From Leifsonia sp. ZF2019 (GTDB lineage Bacteria; Actinomycetota; Actinomycetes; Actinomycetales; Microbacteriaceae), in assembly GCF_019924635.1 (NCBI RefSeq), contig NZ_CP065037.1:4154001-4218000 (forward strand): a DNA stretch of 64,000 nucleotides, in the 5' to 3' direction. This document shows positions 7,713 through 15,976 of this stretch, piece after piece. The notes beneath the pieces are model-generated. The model saw nothing but the letters and a program-made list of their open reading frames with translations, did no database searches and was not told where the DNA came from. Within the stretch, counting starts at the first letter, position 1. Each line of letters starts with the position of its first letter. The position numbers and the translations under genes are program-made.

Positions 7713-8600
7713 CTAGCCCGCCTGGCTCACGAGTCGCCGTGAACCGCGTTCGCGCCGCACGCCGACGAGGCGGCACACGACGTAGATGACGAAGGAGATG
7801 GTGGTGACGTAGGGGCTGATCGGCAGGGAGCTGCCGAGGGCGAGCAGGATGCCGCCGACCACCGAGACGAGGGCGAACACGACGCTGAGCACGGGGACGA
7901 GGAGGGGCGACGACGACACGCGCATCGCGGCGGCGGCGGGGGTGACGAGCAGCGACAGCACCAGGAGGGCTCCGACGATCTGCACCGACACCGCGACCGC
8001 GAGCCCGAGGAGCACCATGAACGCCAGCGCGACGAAGCGGGTCGGGATGCCACGGGCGGCGGCGACATCCGCGTCCAGGCTGTCGAACGAGAGCGGGCGC
8101 CACATCAGCAGCAGGCCGATGAGCACGACCACGCCGATGCCGATCAGCCAGCCGAGCTGGGGGTCGTCCACGGAGACGATCTGGCCCGTGAGCAGGCCGA
8201 ACTTGTTCGCACTGCGACCCGGGTACAGCGCCAGGAAGAGGATGCCGAGGCCGAGGCCGAACGGCATCAGGACGGCGATGATCGAGTTGCGGTCGCGCGC
8301 CTTCGCGCCCAGCAGCCCGATCAGCACGGCGGCGAGCAGAGAGCCGAAGAGCGAGCCGACGACGACGTTCGCGCCGAACAGCAGCGCCGCCGACGCGCCG
8401 GCGAACGACAGCTCGCTGATGCCGTGCACGGCGAAGGCCATATCGCGCTGCATCACGAAGACGCCGATCAGGCCTCCGACGATGCCGAGCACCGCGCCGG
8501 CGAAGATCGAGTTCTTCACGAGGGCGAGCAGCTCGCCGTAGTCGGCGAACGAGAACAGTTGCGACCAGAGGTCGCCCGAGGCGGCGAGGTGGAGGATCAT
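7713..8600 (-). CDS. znuB: Zinc ABC transporter permease
   Basis: A 295-residue integral membrane protein of the ABC-3 family (ZnuB/MntB/TroC type) with about eight or nine transmembrane segments. It shows the family stretch HGISELSFAGASAALLFG. The ATG overlaps the znuC stop by ATGA. It forms the channel for metal delivered by the znuA lipoprotein. Zinc specificity comes from the adjacent zur gene and the operator; manganese cannot be excluded from the permease alone. Confidence 0.9.
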   Translation of the reverse strand: MILHLAASGDLWSQLFSFADYGELLALVKNSIFAGAVLGIVGGLIGVFVMQRDMAFAVHGISELSFAGASAALLFGANVVVGSLFGSLLAAVLIGLLGAKARDRNSIIAVLMPFGLGLGILFLALYPGRSANKFGLLTGQIVSVDDPQLGWLIGIGVVVLIGLLLMWRPLSFDSLDADVAAARGIPTRFVALAFMVLLGLAVAVSVQIVGALLVLSLLVTPAAAAMRVSSSPLLVPVLSVVFALVSVVGGILLALGSSLPISPYVTTISFVIYVVCRLVGVRRERGSRRLVSQAG

Positions 8601-9457
8601 GCGGCCGGCTCCGGGTGCGGTGCGTGGGTGTGGTCGTGGTGCGCGTGGGTCTCGGAATCGGGGATGCCGACCACGACGATCCGTCCGCGACTGCGGATGA
8701 CGTCAACCGGCGTGCCGTAGAGGTCCGTGAGCACGTCGCTGCGCAGCACCTCGTCCGGGGTGCCGGTGCGGAACCGGCCGCCCGCGAGGTAGAGAACGCG
8801 GTCGACCATCCCGAGCACCGGGTTGACGTCGTGCGTGACGAAGACCACGGCGCTGCCCTGATCGCGGCGCCGCTTGTCGATCAGCTCGCTCACGCCGCGC
8901 TGGTGCTGCAGGTCGAGGGAGAGGAGCGGCTCGTCGCAGAGCAGCATGGCCGGGTCACCGGCGAGCGCCTGAGCGACCCGCAGGCGCTGCTGCTCGCCGC
9001 CGGAGAGGGAGCCGACGGGGGAGTCCGCGTAGCGGCGGGCCCCGACCGCGTCGATGAGTTCGTCCGTGCGTGCCCGGTCGGCACGGTTCGGCAGCGGGAT
9101 GCCCCAGCGGTGACCGTCCACCCCGAGCCGCACGAGATCGCGGGCGCGCATGGGCGTGCCCGCCGGGATGAGCTTCTGCTGCGGGATGTAGCCGATCCGG
9201 CGGTCTCCGCGGCGCACGGGATGCCCGTCGAAGACGATCGAACCGCCGTCGAGGCGCTGCTGACCGAGGATGGCGCGCAGGAGGCTGGTCTTGCCCGAGC
9301 CGTTCGGCCCGAGGACCGCGACGAACTCGCCCGCGTGGACGTCGAGGTCGAGGCCGCTCCAGAGGGTGCGGTCACCGAAACCGAGCGAGGCGTCGCGCAG
9401 CTGCAGCACGACACCTCGCTCAGTGGGCGCGGCGACCCGCGCAAGGGGTTCGGTCAT
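8597..9457 (-). CDS. znuC: Zinc ABC transporter ATPase
   Basis: A 286-residue ABC ATPase. Walker A is GPNGSGKTS, the signature is LSGGEQQRL, and Walker B MLLCDEP is followed by the H-loop FVTHDVNPV. The C-terminus ends in a His-rich run (SETHAHHDHTHAPHPEP), a plausible zinc-binding tail. It overlaps znuA by ATGA at its start and znuB by ATGA at its end. It powers zinc import through ZnuB on the cytoplasmic face. Confidence 0.92.
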   Translation of the reverse strand: MTEPLARVAAPTERGVVLQLRDASLGFGDRTLWSGLDLDVHAGEFVAVLGPNGSGKTSLLRAILGQQRLDGGSIVFDGHPVRRGDRRIGYIPQQKLIPAGTPMRARDLVRLGVDGHRWGIPLPNRADRARTDELIDAVGARRYADSPVGSLSGGEQQRLRVAQALAGDPAMLLCDEPLLSLDLQHQRGVSELIDKRRRDQGSAVVFVTHDVNPVLGMVDRVLYLAGGRFRTGTPDEVLRSDVLTDLYGTPVDVIRSRGRIVVVGIPDSETHAHHDHTHAPHPEPAA

Positions 9458-10362
9458 TCGCCGAGTGCCGTGGCGACGGCGTCCACGTTCGCGTTCATCC
9501 AGCCGATGTAGTCCTTGCCGCTCGGGAGGGTCTCGGTGACGGGCACGACGGGCACGCCGGCCTGCTTGGCGGCGGCGAGCACCTTCTCGGTCTCGGGGCC
9601 GCTGGTCTGCTCATTGTAGGCGAGCAGCTTCACCGTGTGGTTCGAGAAGAGCTCGAGCGTCTGCTGCAGCACCGCCGGCGAGACGTCGGTGCCGTCCTCG
9701 ATCGCCTTGCTGAAGTCCTCCGGCGTCTTGTCCTCCAGGCCGATCGCCTGGAGCATGTACAGCGGCACCGGCTCGGTGATCGCCGCACCCTCACCCGCGT
9801 ACCGCGATTTGAGATCGGACTCCTTCTTCTCCAGGGCGTCCAGCTTCTCGGTGAAGGCGGCCGCGTTCTTCTCGAAGACGCTCTTCTGGCTGGGATCGGC
9901 CGCGCTCAGGGCGTCGGTGAGTTCGCCCGCGAACTTCGCGACAGTGGGGAAGTCGTACCAGACGTGCTCGTTGAGCTCGCCGTCCACGGGCTTCTTCCCG
10001 GAGATGTCGACGACGTTCAGCACCTTCTGGCTCGAGTTCTTGGCGCCCTTGCGCAGCGTCTCCATGAAGTCGTCGTAGCCTCCGCCGTTCTCGATGAGGA
10101 TGTCGGCCTTCGAGATCGCGAGCTGGCTCTGGGCGCTGGCCTCGAACGAATGCGGGTCCTGGTTCGGGTCGGACATGATCGACGTGACCTCGACCGCATC
10201 GCCGGCGATGGTGTGCGCGATGTCGCCGTACACGTTCGTGCTGGCGACGACGCGGACCTTCCCGTCGTCGGTCGAGGAGCCGGAGGATCCGGCCGAGCAG
10301 CCGGTGAGGGCGAGGGCCGCGGCGGCCGTGAGGGCGATCGCGAGGAGGGGGCGCTTCTGCAT
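9454..10362 (-). CDS. znuA: Zinc-binding lipoprotein of ABC importer
   Basis: A 302-residue cluster A-I substrate-binding protein. A signal peptide with lipobox ALTGC near residue 22 predicts a lipid-anchored extracellular protein. Metal-ligand regions DPHSFE and NEHVWYD provide two histidines. The segment TEPVPLYMLQA sits where many ZnuA proteins carry a third His, and the His-rich loop of E. coli ZnuA is absent. This resembles other actinobacterial zinc/manganese binding proteins. First gene of the zinc operon; the Zur-type palindrome lies 79 bp upstream of its ATG. Confidence 0.9.
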   Translation of the reverse strand: MQKRPLLAIALTAAAALALTGCSAGSSGSSTDDGKVRVVASTNVYGDIAHTIAGDAVEVTSIMSDPNQDPHSFEASAQSQLAISKADILIENGGGYDDFMETLRKGAKNSSQKVLNVVDISGKKPVDGELNEHVWYDFPTVAKFAGELTDALSAADPSQKSVFEKNAAAFTEKLDALEKKESDLKSRYAGEGAAITEPVPLYMLQAIGLEDKTPEDFSKAIEDGTDVSPAVLQQTLELFSNHTVKLLAYNEQTSGPETEKVLAAAKQAGVPVVPVTETLPSGKDYIGWMNANVDAVATALGE

Positions 10363-10440
10363 GAGCGGGACCTGTCTAAGTCGGCGGGGAGGTGTTCGGG
10401 CGGGCGCCGGAGTTCCGGGCCACTACGAACCTACGCCTTG

Positions 10441-10457
10441 TTGAGAATGATTGTCAA
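10441..10457 (-). promoter_or_regulatory. Zur box upstream of znuA
   Basis: A 17-bp near-perfect palindrome, TTGAGAATGATTGTCAA, with 7 of 8 positions matching between arms around a central G. It closely fits the AATGATT-centred Zur operators known from actinobacteria. It lies 79 bp before the znuA ATG and 2 bp after the stop of the upstream PucR gene, so it is positioned to repress the znu-zur promoter when zinc is plentiful. Confidence 0.85.
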
Positions 10458-10459
10458 AA

Positions 10460-11551
10460 TCAGCTGCGGGCTTGCAGCGCCAGCCAGGCGAGCGCGCGGT
10501 CCTCGGCGCTCGTCATCGACAACCCGGTCAGCTCCTCGATCTTCTGCATGCGGTTGCGCAGCGTGTGACGGTGCACGCCCAGCTGTGTGGCCGCGGCCTC
10601 CCAGCTGCCGTTCTCCGCGAGAAACACCCGCAGCGACTCCAGCAGCTGGCCATCGGACTCCGCGGCGAGGGGGCGCAGCGGCTCGACGAGCGCCGTCACC
10701 GCTGACGAGGGGAGGGCCCGCAGCAGCTCGGCCACGCTCGCCATGCGCGCGAACTCGACTGCGGGCCGGTCGTCGGCGAGGGCGACGCCGACGGCGCGGT
10801 CGGCCTGCGACCGCGCTTCGGCGAGCGCTCCCGGTGCCGCCGGCGCGCTGATCCCGCAGCGCACCGGGACCAGCTCGGTGGTCGCGGCGACGACCACCCG
10901 CTCGATCCAGGCGCTGACGGCCTCCGGGGCGATCACGACCACGACCTCCCCGTCGAGCACACCCGCGACGGGAGGGAGCTCCAGCTCCTCCAGCCAGTCG
11001 AGCGCCTTCGTCTCGAGCACCACCGCGCGCGAGCGCGATTTCACGACGCAGACGACCAGGTCGCCGGTCAGCCCCCAGCGCGCTCCGACCGATCGGGCGA
11101 GGGCGGCGGGTGCGTGCAGCAGCACCTCGACCGCATCCTGCCGCGCGAGCTGCTCGAGCCGCGCGTCGCGGTGGGGGAAGTAGGTGAGGTCGAGCAGAGC
11201 CGCCGCCTGTGTGGCGAGATCCCTGGTGCGGCTCGTGGCGCCACGCCGGGCGGAGACCACGAGCGTCGCCCGAGGATCCTCCGGCCGGCCGACGGGGAAG
11301 GTCTGCAGCTCGACGTTGCGCTGCCGCCTGCTGCGCTGGGTCGCGGCGGTGATCGCGTCGTCGATGTGGATGCGGCCCGCCCCGACGGCCGCGATCGGCT
11401 CGCCGTACCGGTCGACGAGCACGGCCCAGCCGTTCAGGAGGCGCGACAGGGTGGTGACGACGCCCTCGGTGCCGCCACGCCTCGCCGCCAGCGTGAGGGA
11501 GATGATGCCGCTCGCCACGAGCCGGGCCTCGGCGGCGTCGACGGCATCCAT
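10460..11551 (-). CDS. PucR-type transcriptional regulator
   Basis: A 363-residue regulator with an N-terminal region containing a GAF-like segment and a C-terminal PucR helix-turn-helix (SWEAAATQLGVHRHTLRNRMQKIEELTG). PucR proteins often control purine, amine or amino-acid catabolism. The ATG at 11551 is chosen because AGGAGAGG sits 7 nt upstream; longer readings add about 140 residues of low-complexity sequence that runs antisense to the next gene. It is divergent from an alcohol dehydrogenase and an APC permease, which are its likely targets. Confidence 0.85.
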   Translation of the reverse strand: MDAVDAAEARLVASGIISLTLAARRGGTEGVVTTLSRLLNGWAVLVDRYGEPIAAVGAGRIHIDDAITAATQRSRRQRNVELQTFPVGRPEDPRATLVVSARRGATSRTRDLATQAAALLDLTYFPHRDARLEQLARQDAVEVLLHAPAALARSVGARWGLTGDLVVCVVKSRSRAVVLETKALDWLEELELPPVAGVLDGEVVVVIAPEAVSAWIERVVVAATTELVPVRCGISAPAAPGALAEARSQADRAVGVALADDRPAVEFARMASVAELLRALPSSAVTALVEPLRPLAAESDGQLLESLRVFLAENGSWEAAATQLGVHRHTLRNRMQKIEELTGLSMTSAEDRALAWLALQARS

Positions 11552-11641
11552 CGCCTGTCCTCTCCTGCGTGCGCACGCGGCCGCACGACGTTTCGGTGTG
11601 CGCGGCGCAACGGGGTGGACGAAACGGCGGGTATCCGGCGC

Positions 11642-11654
11642 TGAGCACTGCTCA
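11642..11654. promoter_or_regulatory. Inverted repeat in pucR-adh intergenic region
   Basis: A perfect 6-1-6 palindrome, TGAGCAcTGCTCA, in the 154-bp divergent promoter region, 52 bp before the adh start. It is a candidate operator for the PucR regulator. No experimental motif is known to me for this subgroup, so the assignment is positional only. Confidence 0.4.
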
Positions 11655-11705
11655 TAGCATTTCCACCATCGTAATGACGCGCCCCGAACCCCTGAGGAAA
11701 CCGCA

Positions 11706-12803
11706 GTGAAAGCCATCGTCTTCGACAGCACCGACAGCTCCATCGAGTACACCGACGTCGACCTCGCCCTGCCCGGACCGGGCGAGGTGCGGGTGAGGAT
11801 CGCGGCCGCCGGCGTCTGCCACTCCGACCTGCACGTGCGCCGCAACGAGTGGGACGCGCCGTCGCCCCTGGTGATGGGACACGAGGGCTCCGGCGTCGTC
11901 ACCGCGGTCGGCCCGGGCGTCTCCACTCTCGCCGAGGGCGACCACGTCGTGCTCTCCTGGGTCGCGCCGTGCAACGAGTGCCGCTACTGCCTGGCCGGCC
12001 ACGAGGCCCGCTGCCAGGTCGCCGCCAACGTGGTCGCCCCCAACGGCGTGCTGCAGGACGGGACCTCCCGCCTGTCGATCGACGGCGAGCCCCTCCACCA
12101 CTACCTCGGCGTCTCGTCGTTCGCCGAGGAGGCCGTCGTCCCGGCCTCCGGAGCGATCAAGGTGCGCGACGACGCCCCGCTCGACGTCATCGCCCTCGTG
12201 GGCTGCGCAGTCGCCACCGGCGTCGGCGCCGTCACCAACACGGCCGCCGTCGAACCCGGCTCCATCGTGGTCGTCATCGGCTGCGGCGGCGTCGGCCTCT
12301 CCGTCATCCAGGGCGCCCGCCTCGCCGGCGCCTCCCGCATCGTCGCCGTCGACGTCCGCGCCGAGAAGACCGCGCTCGCCCGCCGACTCGGCGCCACGGA
12401 CGAGATCGACGCCTCCACGCAGGACGCCGTCGAGGCGCTCCACGAGATCCTCCCCGATGGCGTCGACTACGCGTTCGACGCCATCGGCAACACCGCCACC
12501 ACTGAGCAGGCCATCCGCATGCTCGGCCTCGGCGGGGCCGCCGTCATCGTCGGCCTGCCCCCGACAGGCGCCCGCGCCTCGTTCGAGCCGCTCGTGCTCG
12601 CCGAGGCCGACCAGCGCATCCTGGGCTCCAACTACGGAAGCGTGCGGCCGTCGATCGACATCCCCGCGCTCGTCGACCGCTACATGGACGGCGACCTGGA
12701 GCTCGACCTGCTCGTCAGCGGACGCCGTCCGCTCGCCGAGGCCGAGCAGGCGCTCGATGCCCTGCAGGAGGGCACCGCGCTGCGCACCCTGCTCATCCCC
12801 TGA
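11706..12803 (+). CDS. Zinc-dependent alcohol dehydrogenase, MDR family
   Basis: A 365-residue medium-chain dehydrogenase. Catalytic zinc ligands come from GVCHSD, GHEGSG and a downstream Cys in GCAVATGVGA. The structural zinc site is the four-cysteine loop CNECRYCLAGHEARC. The Rossmann motif is VVIGCGGVGLSV, followed by an acidic AVDVR strand end consistent with NAD. It resembles class III-like dehydrogenases of actinobacteria. It likely oxidises an alcohol or aldehyde adduct released from the substrate imported by the permease 53 bp downstream. It is divergent from pucR. Confidence 0.88.
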   Translation: MKAIVFDSTDSSIEYTDVDLALPGPGEVRVRIAAAGVCHSDLHVRRNEWDAPSPLVMGHEGSGVVTAVGPGVSTLAEGDHVVLSWVAPCNECRYCLAGHEARCQVAANVVAPNGVLQDGTSRLSIDGEPLHHYLGVSSFAEEAVVPASGAIKVRDDAPLDVIALVGCAVATGVGAVTNTAAVEPGSIVVVIGCGGVGLSVIQGARLAGASRIVAVDVRAEKTALARRLGATDEIDASTQDAVEALHEILPDGVDYAFDAIGNTATTEQAIRMLGLGGAAVIVGLPPTGARASFEPLVLAEADQRILGSNYGSVRPSIDIPALVDRYMDGDLELDLLVSGRRPLAEAEQALDALQEGTALRTLLIP

Positions 12804-12856
12804 GCCCCACCCTCCCCTCCCTCCCGCGTCCTCTCCCCCCGAAAGGCAGGACACCG

Positions 12857-14299
12857 TTGTCTTCGACCGAAACCACCTCCCCGGCGCGCCCGGCGACGAG
12901 TGAGAGCGGCCTGCGCCGCGGCGCCATGGGCGGCGCCGAGCTCGTCGCCCAGGCCATCGCCAACATCGCCCCCTCCGCCGTCATCGCCTTCACCGCCGCC
13001 GCGATCTTCGTCACGGCGGGCAGGGGCACCTGGCTCTCGTTCGCCCTCGCGACCGTCGTCATCCTGGCCGTCGGCTACTGCATCTCGCAGTTCGCCAAGC
13101 GCCGCGCGTCCGCCGGCTCGCTCTACAACTACGCCGCCGCCGGCCTCGGCCCGTTCGGCGCGTTCCTCACCGGCCTCACGCTGGTAATCGGCTGCTTCGG
13201 CATCGCCGCCGGTTCGCTCAGCGGTGCGGTCATCCACTTCGGCGCCTTCCTCAACCAGGTCGGCGTCGGAATCGCCGGCACGGCCGGGCAGATCCTGCTC
13301 GCGGTCGTGCTCGGCGGTCTCGCCGCGCTCTTCACCGTGTGGGGCGTGCGCGTCTCGGCGCGGGTCTCGCTGGTGCTCGAGATCGTCTCGGTGACCATCA
13401 TCACCATCCTGCTGGTGATCGCGCTGGCGAATGCGGGCCCCGCGGCCTTCGACCCGTCGCAGTTCACCCTCGAGGGCGTGGAGCCGCAGGGCGTCGCCAT
13501 CGGCATGGTGCTCGCCATCCTCGGCTTCGTCGGCTTCTCGAGCGCCGACGCGCTGGGCCGGGAGGCGCGCAACCCGTTCAAGGCCATCCCGCGCGCCATC
13601 ATGTGGAGCGCTCTCGGGGTCGGCGTGCTCTACGTGTTCGCCGCGTACACCCAGGTCGCCGTCCTCGGCGACAAGCTGGGCGAGTCCGTCAGCCCGCTCG
13701 ACGACATCGCGACCATCGTGGGGCTCCCCACCTGGTTCAACCCCGTCCTGAACCTCGGCATCGCCGCCTCGTTCTTCGCCGTCGTCGTCGCCCCGCTCAA
13801 CGTGATCGGCCGCATCGTCTACGTGATGGGAAAGGAGGGCATCGCCCCGAAGTACCTCGGCACCACCCACGGCACGCTGCTCACCCCGCACCGCGCCCTG
13901 CTGGTCTTCGCACCGCTGGTCATCCTCGTGCCGGTCGTGCTCTACCTGTTCGGCGTCGACGCGAACGACGTCCTCGTGTGGGTCGACACCTTCGGGACGT
14001 TCGGCTATATGGTCGCCTACGCCGCTGTCGCGATCGCCGCGCCGATCTTCCTGCGCCGCATGGGAATCCGCAACTGGCTCGTCTGGCCCTGCGTCGTGAT
14101 CGCCGTCGGCGGGATGGCGTACGTGTTCTGGGTGAACGTCGTGCCGATCCCGGCCTTCCCGCTCAACGTCATCCCGTTGCTGTTCCTCGTCGCCGTCATC
14201 GCCGGCGTGGGCCGCTACGCCTGGGTCGCGAGGAACCGGCCGGACGTCATCGACGCTATCGGCTCGACGGAGACCGACGTCCTGGAGGGCATCGGCTGA
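12857..14299 (+). CDS. APC-family amino acid/amine permease
   Basis: A 480-residue transporter with about 12 transmembrane helices. The first helix has the APC signature around ANIAPSAVIAFTAAAIF, and a GFSSADALGREARNP stretch lies in helix 6. The start is TTG, supported by GAAAGGCAGG a few bases upstream; no ATG fits. It follows the alcohol dehydrogenase with 53 bp between, probably in one transcript, and ends before a strong hairpin. The substrate (an amino acid, ethanolamine-like or polyamine compound) is inferred from the family and from the PucR and dehydrogenase neighbours. Confidence 0.85.
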   Translation: MSSTETTSPARPATSESGLRRGAMGGAELVAQAIANIAPSAVIAFTAAAIFVTAGRGTWLSFALATVVILAVGYCISQFAKRRASAGSLYNYAAAGLGPFGAFLTGLTLVIGCFGIAAGSLSGAVIHFGAFLNQVGVGIAGTAGQILLAVVLGGLAALFTVWGVRVSARVSLVLEIVSVTIITILLVIALANAGPAAFDPSQFTLEGVEPQGVAIGMVLAILGFVGFSSADALGREARNPFKAIPRAIMWSALGVGVLYVFAAYTQVAVLGDKLGESVSPLDDIATIVGLPTWFNPVLNLGIAASFFAVVVAPLNVIGRIVYVMGKEGIAPKYLGTTHGTLLTPHRALLVFAPLVILVPVVLYLFGVDANDVLVWVDTFGTFGYMVAYAAVAIAAPIFLRRMGIRNWLVWPCVVIAVGGMAYVFWVNVVPIPAFPLNVIPLLFLVAVIAGVGRYAWVARNRPDVIDAIGSTETDVLEGIG

Positions 14300-14335
14300 C
14301 GGATCCCGAGACCTCGGTATCCCCCAACCGAGGAG

Positions 14336-14373
14336 GCCCCGCCCGGTCGACCGTTCACGGTCCCGGGCGGGGC
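14336..14373. terminator. Terminator after the APC permease
   Basis: An 11-bp perfect GC-rich stem (GCCCCGCCCGG / CCGGGCGGGGC) with a 16-nt loop that can fold further (GACCGT/ACGGTC). It lies 36 bp past the permease stop, between convergent transcription units. The remainder of 14374-14481 holds nothing recognisable. Confidence 0.65.
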
Positions 14374-14481
14374 TTCTCGTCTGTCCACGGCGCCCCCGCG
14401 GTCGTTCGGGACGTCCGCGGCGGGGCGCCCCGGCGCGCTCGTCCCACAGAAGGGCGCTCGCCCGAGGGCGGCGCGGCGCGC

Positions 14482-15951
14482 TCAGTCGAGCAGCAGCGCG
14501 GGCTCCTCGATGATGGAGGCGACATCGGCGAGGAAACGGGAGGCCACATCTCCGTCGACCACCCGGTGGTCGAACGAGGCGCCGACAGTCGTGACGTAGC
14601 GCGGGCGCACCTCGCCGTCGACGACCCAGGGCTTCTGCTTGATCGTGCCGAGCGCGACGATGCCGACCTCGCCCGGGTTGAGGATGGGCGTGCCGGTGTC
14701 CATGCCGAAGACGCCGATGTTGGTGATCGTGATCGTTCCGCCGGCCATGTCGGCGGGCGGCGTCTTGCCGTCGCGGGCGGTCAGGGTCAGCTGCTCGAGC
14801 GCCGTGGCGAGCTCGAGCAGGGTCATGCCCTGGGCTTCCTTGATGTTGGGGACGATCAGGCCGCGCGGGGTCGCCGCCGCGATGCCCAGATTGACGTAGT
14901 GGCGCACGATGATCTCCTCGTCGGTCCACGACGAGTTGACGGTCGGGTTGCGGCGCACGGCCCAGATGATCGCCTTGGCCACGATGAGCAAGGGGGAGAT
15001 CTTGACGCCCACGAAGTCGGCCGAGTTCTTGAGGCGCTTGACGAACTCCATGGTGCGGGTCGCGTCGACGTCCACGAAGAGGCTGACGTGCGGGGCGGTG
15101 AACGCGCTGGTCGACATCGCGTTGGCGATGGCCTTGCGCACCCCCTTGACCGGGATGCGCTCCTCGCGGTCGTCCGGCCACTCGGGCGTCTGGATGTTGC
15201 GGAACACGCTCGCCTGGGTCGCCTCGCGCAGCACGTCGTCGCGCGTCACGTCGCCGATCGGGCCCGTGGGGGTGACCGTCGAGAGGTCCACACCGAGGTC
15301 CTTCGCGAGCTTGCGGATCGGCGGCTTGGCGATGACAGGGGCGCCCGTCGCCAGCGCGTGCCCGGCGGGCGCCTGCGCGGACGGGGGAGCGGCGACCGGC
15401 GCGGCCGGCGCCGCGGATGTCGGCTTCGGTGCGGGCGCGGCCGGCGCCGCCGCCTCGACGGCGGAAGCCGCGGCGGCCGCAGGAGCAGCAGGAGCGCTGG
15501 GTGCGATCGTCGCCTGCGTCACGACCGGGAGCGCGCTGGTGCCCGGGTGGGTCGCCCGGCGACGACGGCTGGCGCCGTGTCCGGCCGACCCGTAGCCCAC
15601 GAGCACCGCGCCCGGTTTCGGCTCGTCCGCCTCGTGCGAGACGCTCGCCGCCGCGTCGGCCGCGGCCTCCGCCACCTCGCTGACGGGAGCGGCGGGGGCC
15701 TCCGCGCCGGCGTCGCCGGTCACGGTGATGATCGGCGTGCCGACCTCCACCGTCTGGCCCTCGCTGACGAGCAGCTCGCCGACCGTGCCCTCGAAGGGCG
15801 ACGGCAGCTCCACGAGCGACTTCGCCGTCTCGATCTCGACGATCACCTGGTTGACCGCGACGGGTTCGCCCGGTGCGACCTTCCACGAGACGATCTCCGC
15901 CTCGGTCAGGCCCTCGCCCACGTCGGGCAGCAGGAACTGGGACTCGCTCAT
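14482..15951 (-). CDS. bkdC: Ketoacid dehydrogenase E2, dihydrolipoamide acyltransferase
   Basis: A 489-residue E2 subunit with one N-terminal lipoyl domain ([15 protein letters not shown]; lipoyl lysine in [13 protein letters not shown]), a long Ala/Pro-rich linker, a peripheral subunit-binding domain at about residues 205-240 ([17 protein letters not shown]), and a catalytic domain ending with [14 protein letters not shown], where His and Asp are catalytic. It transfers the acyl group from E1 to CoA. The conserved start [12 protein letters not shown] fixes the ATG at 15951. It follows E1beta by 25 bp. No E3 gene is nearby, so a shared lipoamide dehydrogenase must serve. Confidence 0.93.
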   Translation of the reverse strand: MSESQFLLPDVGEGLTEAEIVSWKVAPGEPVAVNQVIVEIETAKSLVELPSPFEGTVGELLVSEGQTVEVGTPIITVTGDAGAEAPAAPVSEVAEAAADAAASVSHEADEPKPGAVLVGYGSAGHGASRRRRATHPGTSALPVVTQATIAPSAPAAPAAAAASAVEAAAPAAPAPKPTSAAPAAPVAAPPSAQAPAGHALATGAPVIAKPPIRKLAKDLGVDLSTVTPTGPIGDVTRDDVLREATQASVFRNIQTPEWPDDREERIPVKGVRKAIANAMSTSAFTAPHVSLFVDVDATRTMEFVKRLKNSADFVGVKISPLLIVAKAIIWAVRRNPTVNSSWTDEEIIVRHYVNLGIAAATPRGLIVPNIKEAQGMTLLELATALEQLTLTARDGKTPPADMAGGTITITNIGVFGMDTGTPILNPGEVGIVALGTIKQKPWVVDGEVRPRYVTTVGASFDHRVVDGDVASRFLADVASIIEEPALLLD

Positions 15952-15976
15952 GTGCGACTTCTTTCGGTTGGCGCGC

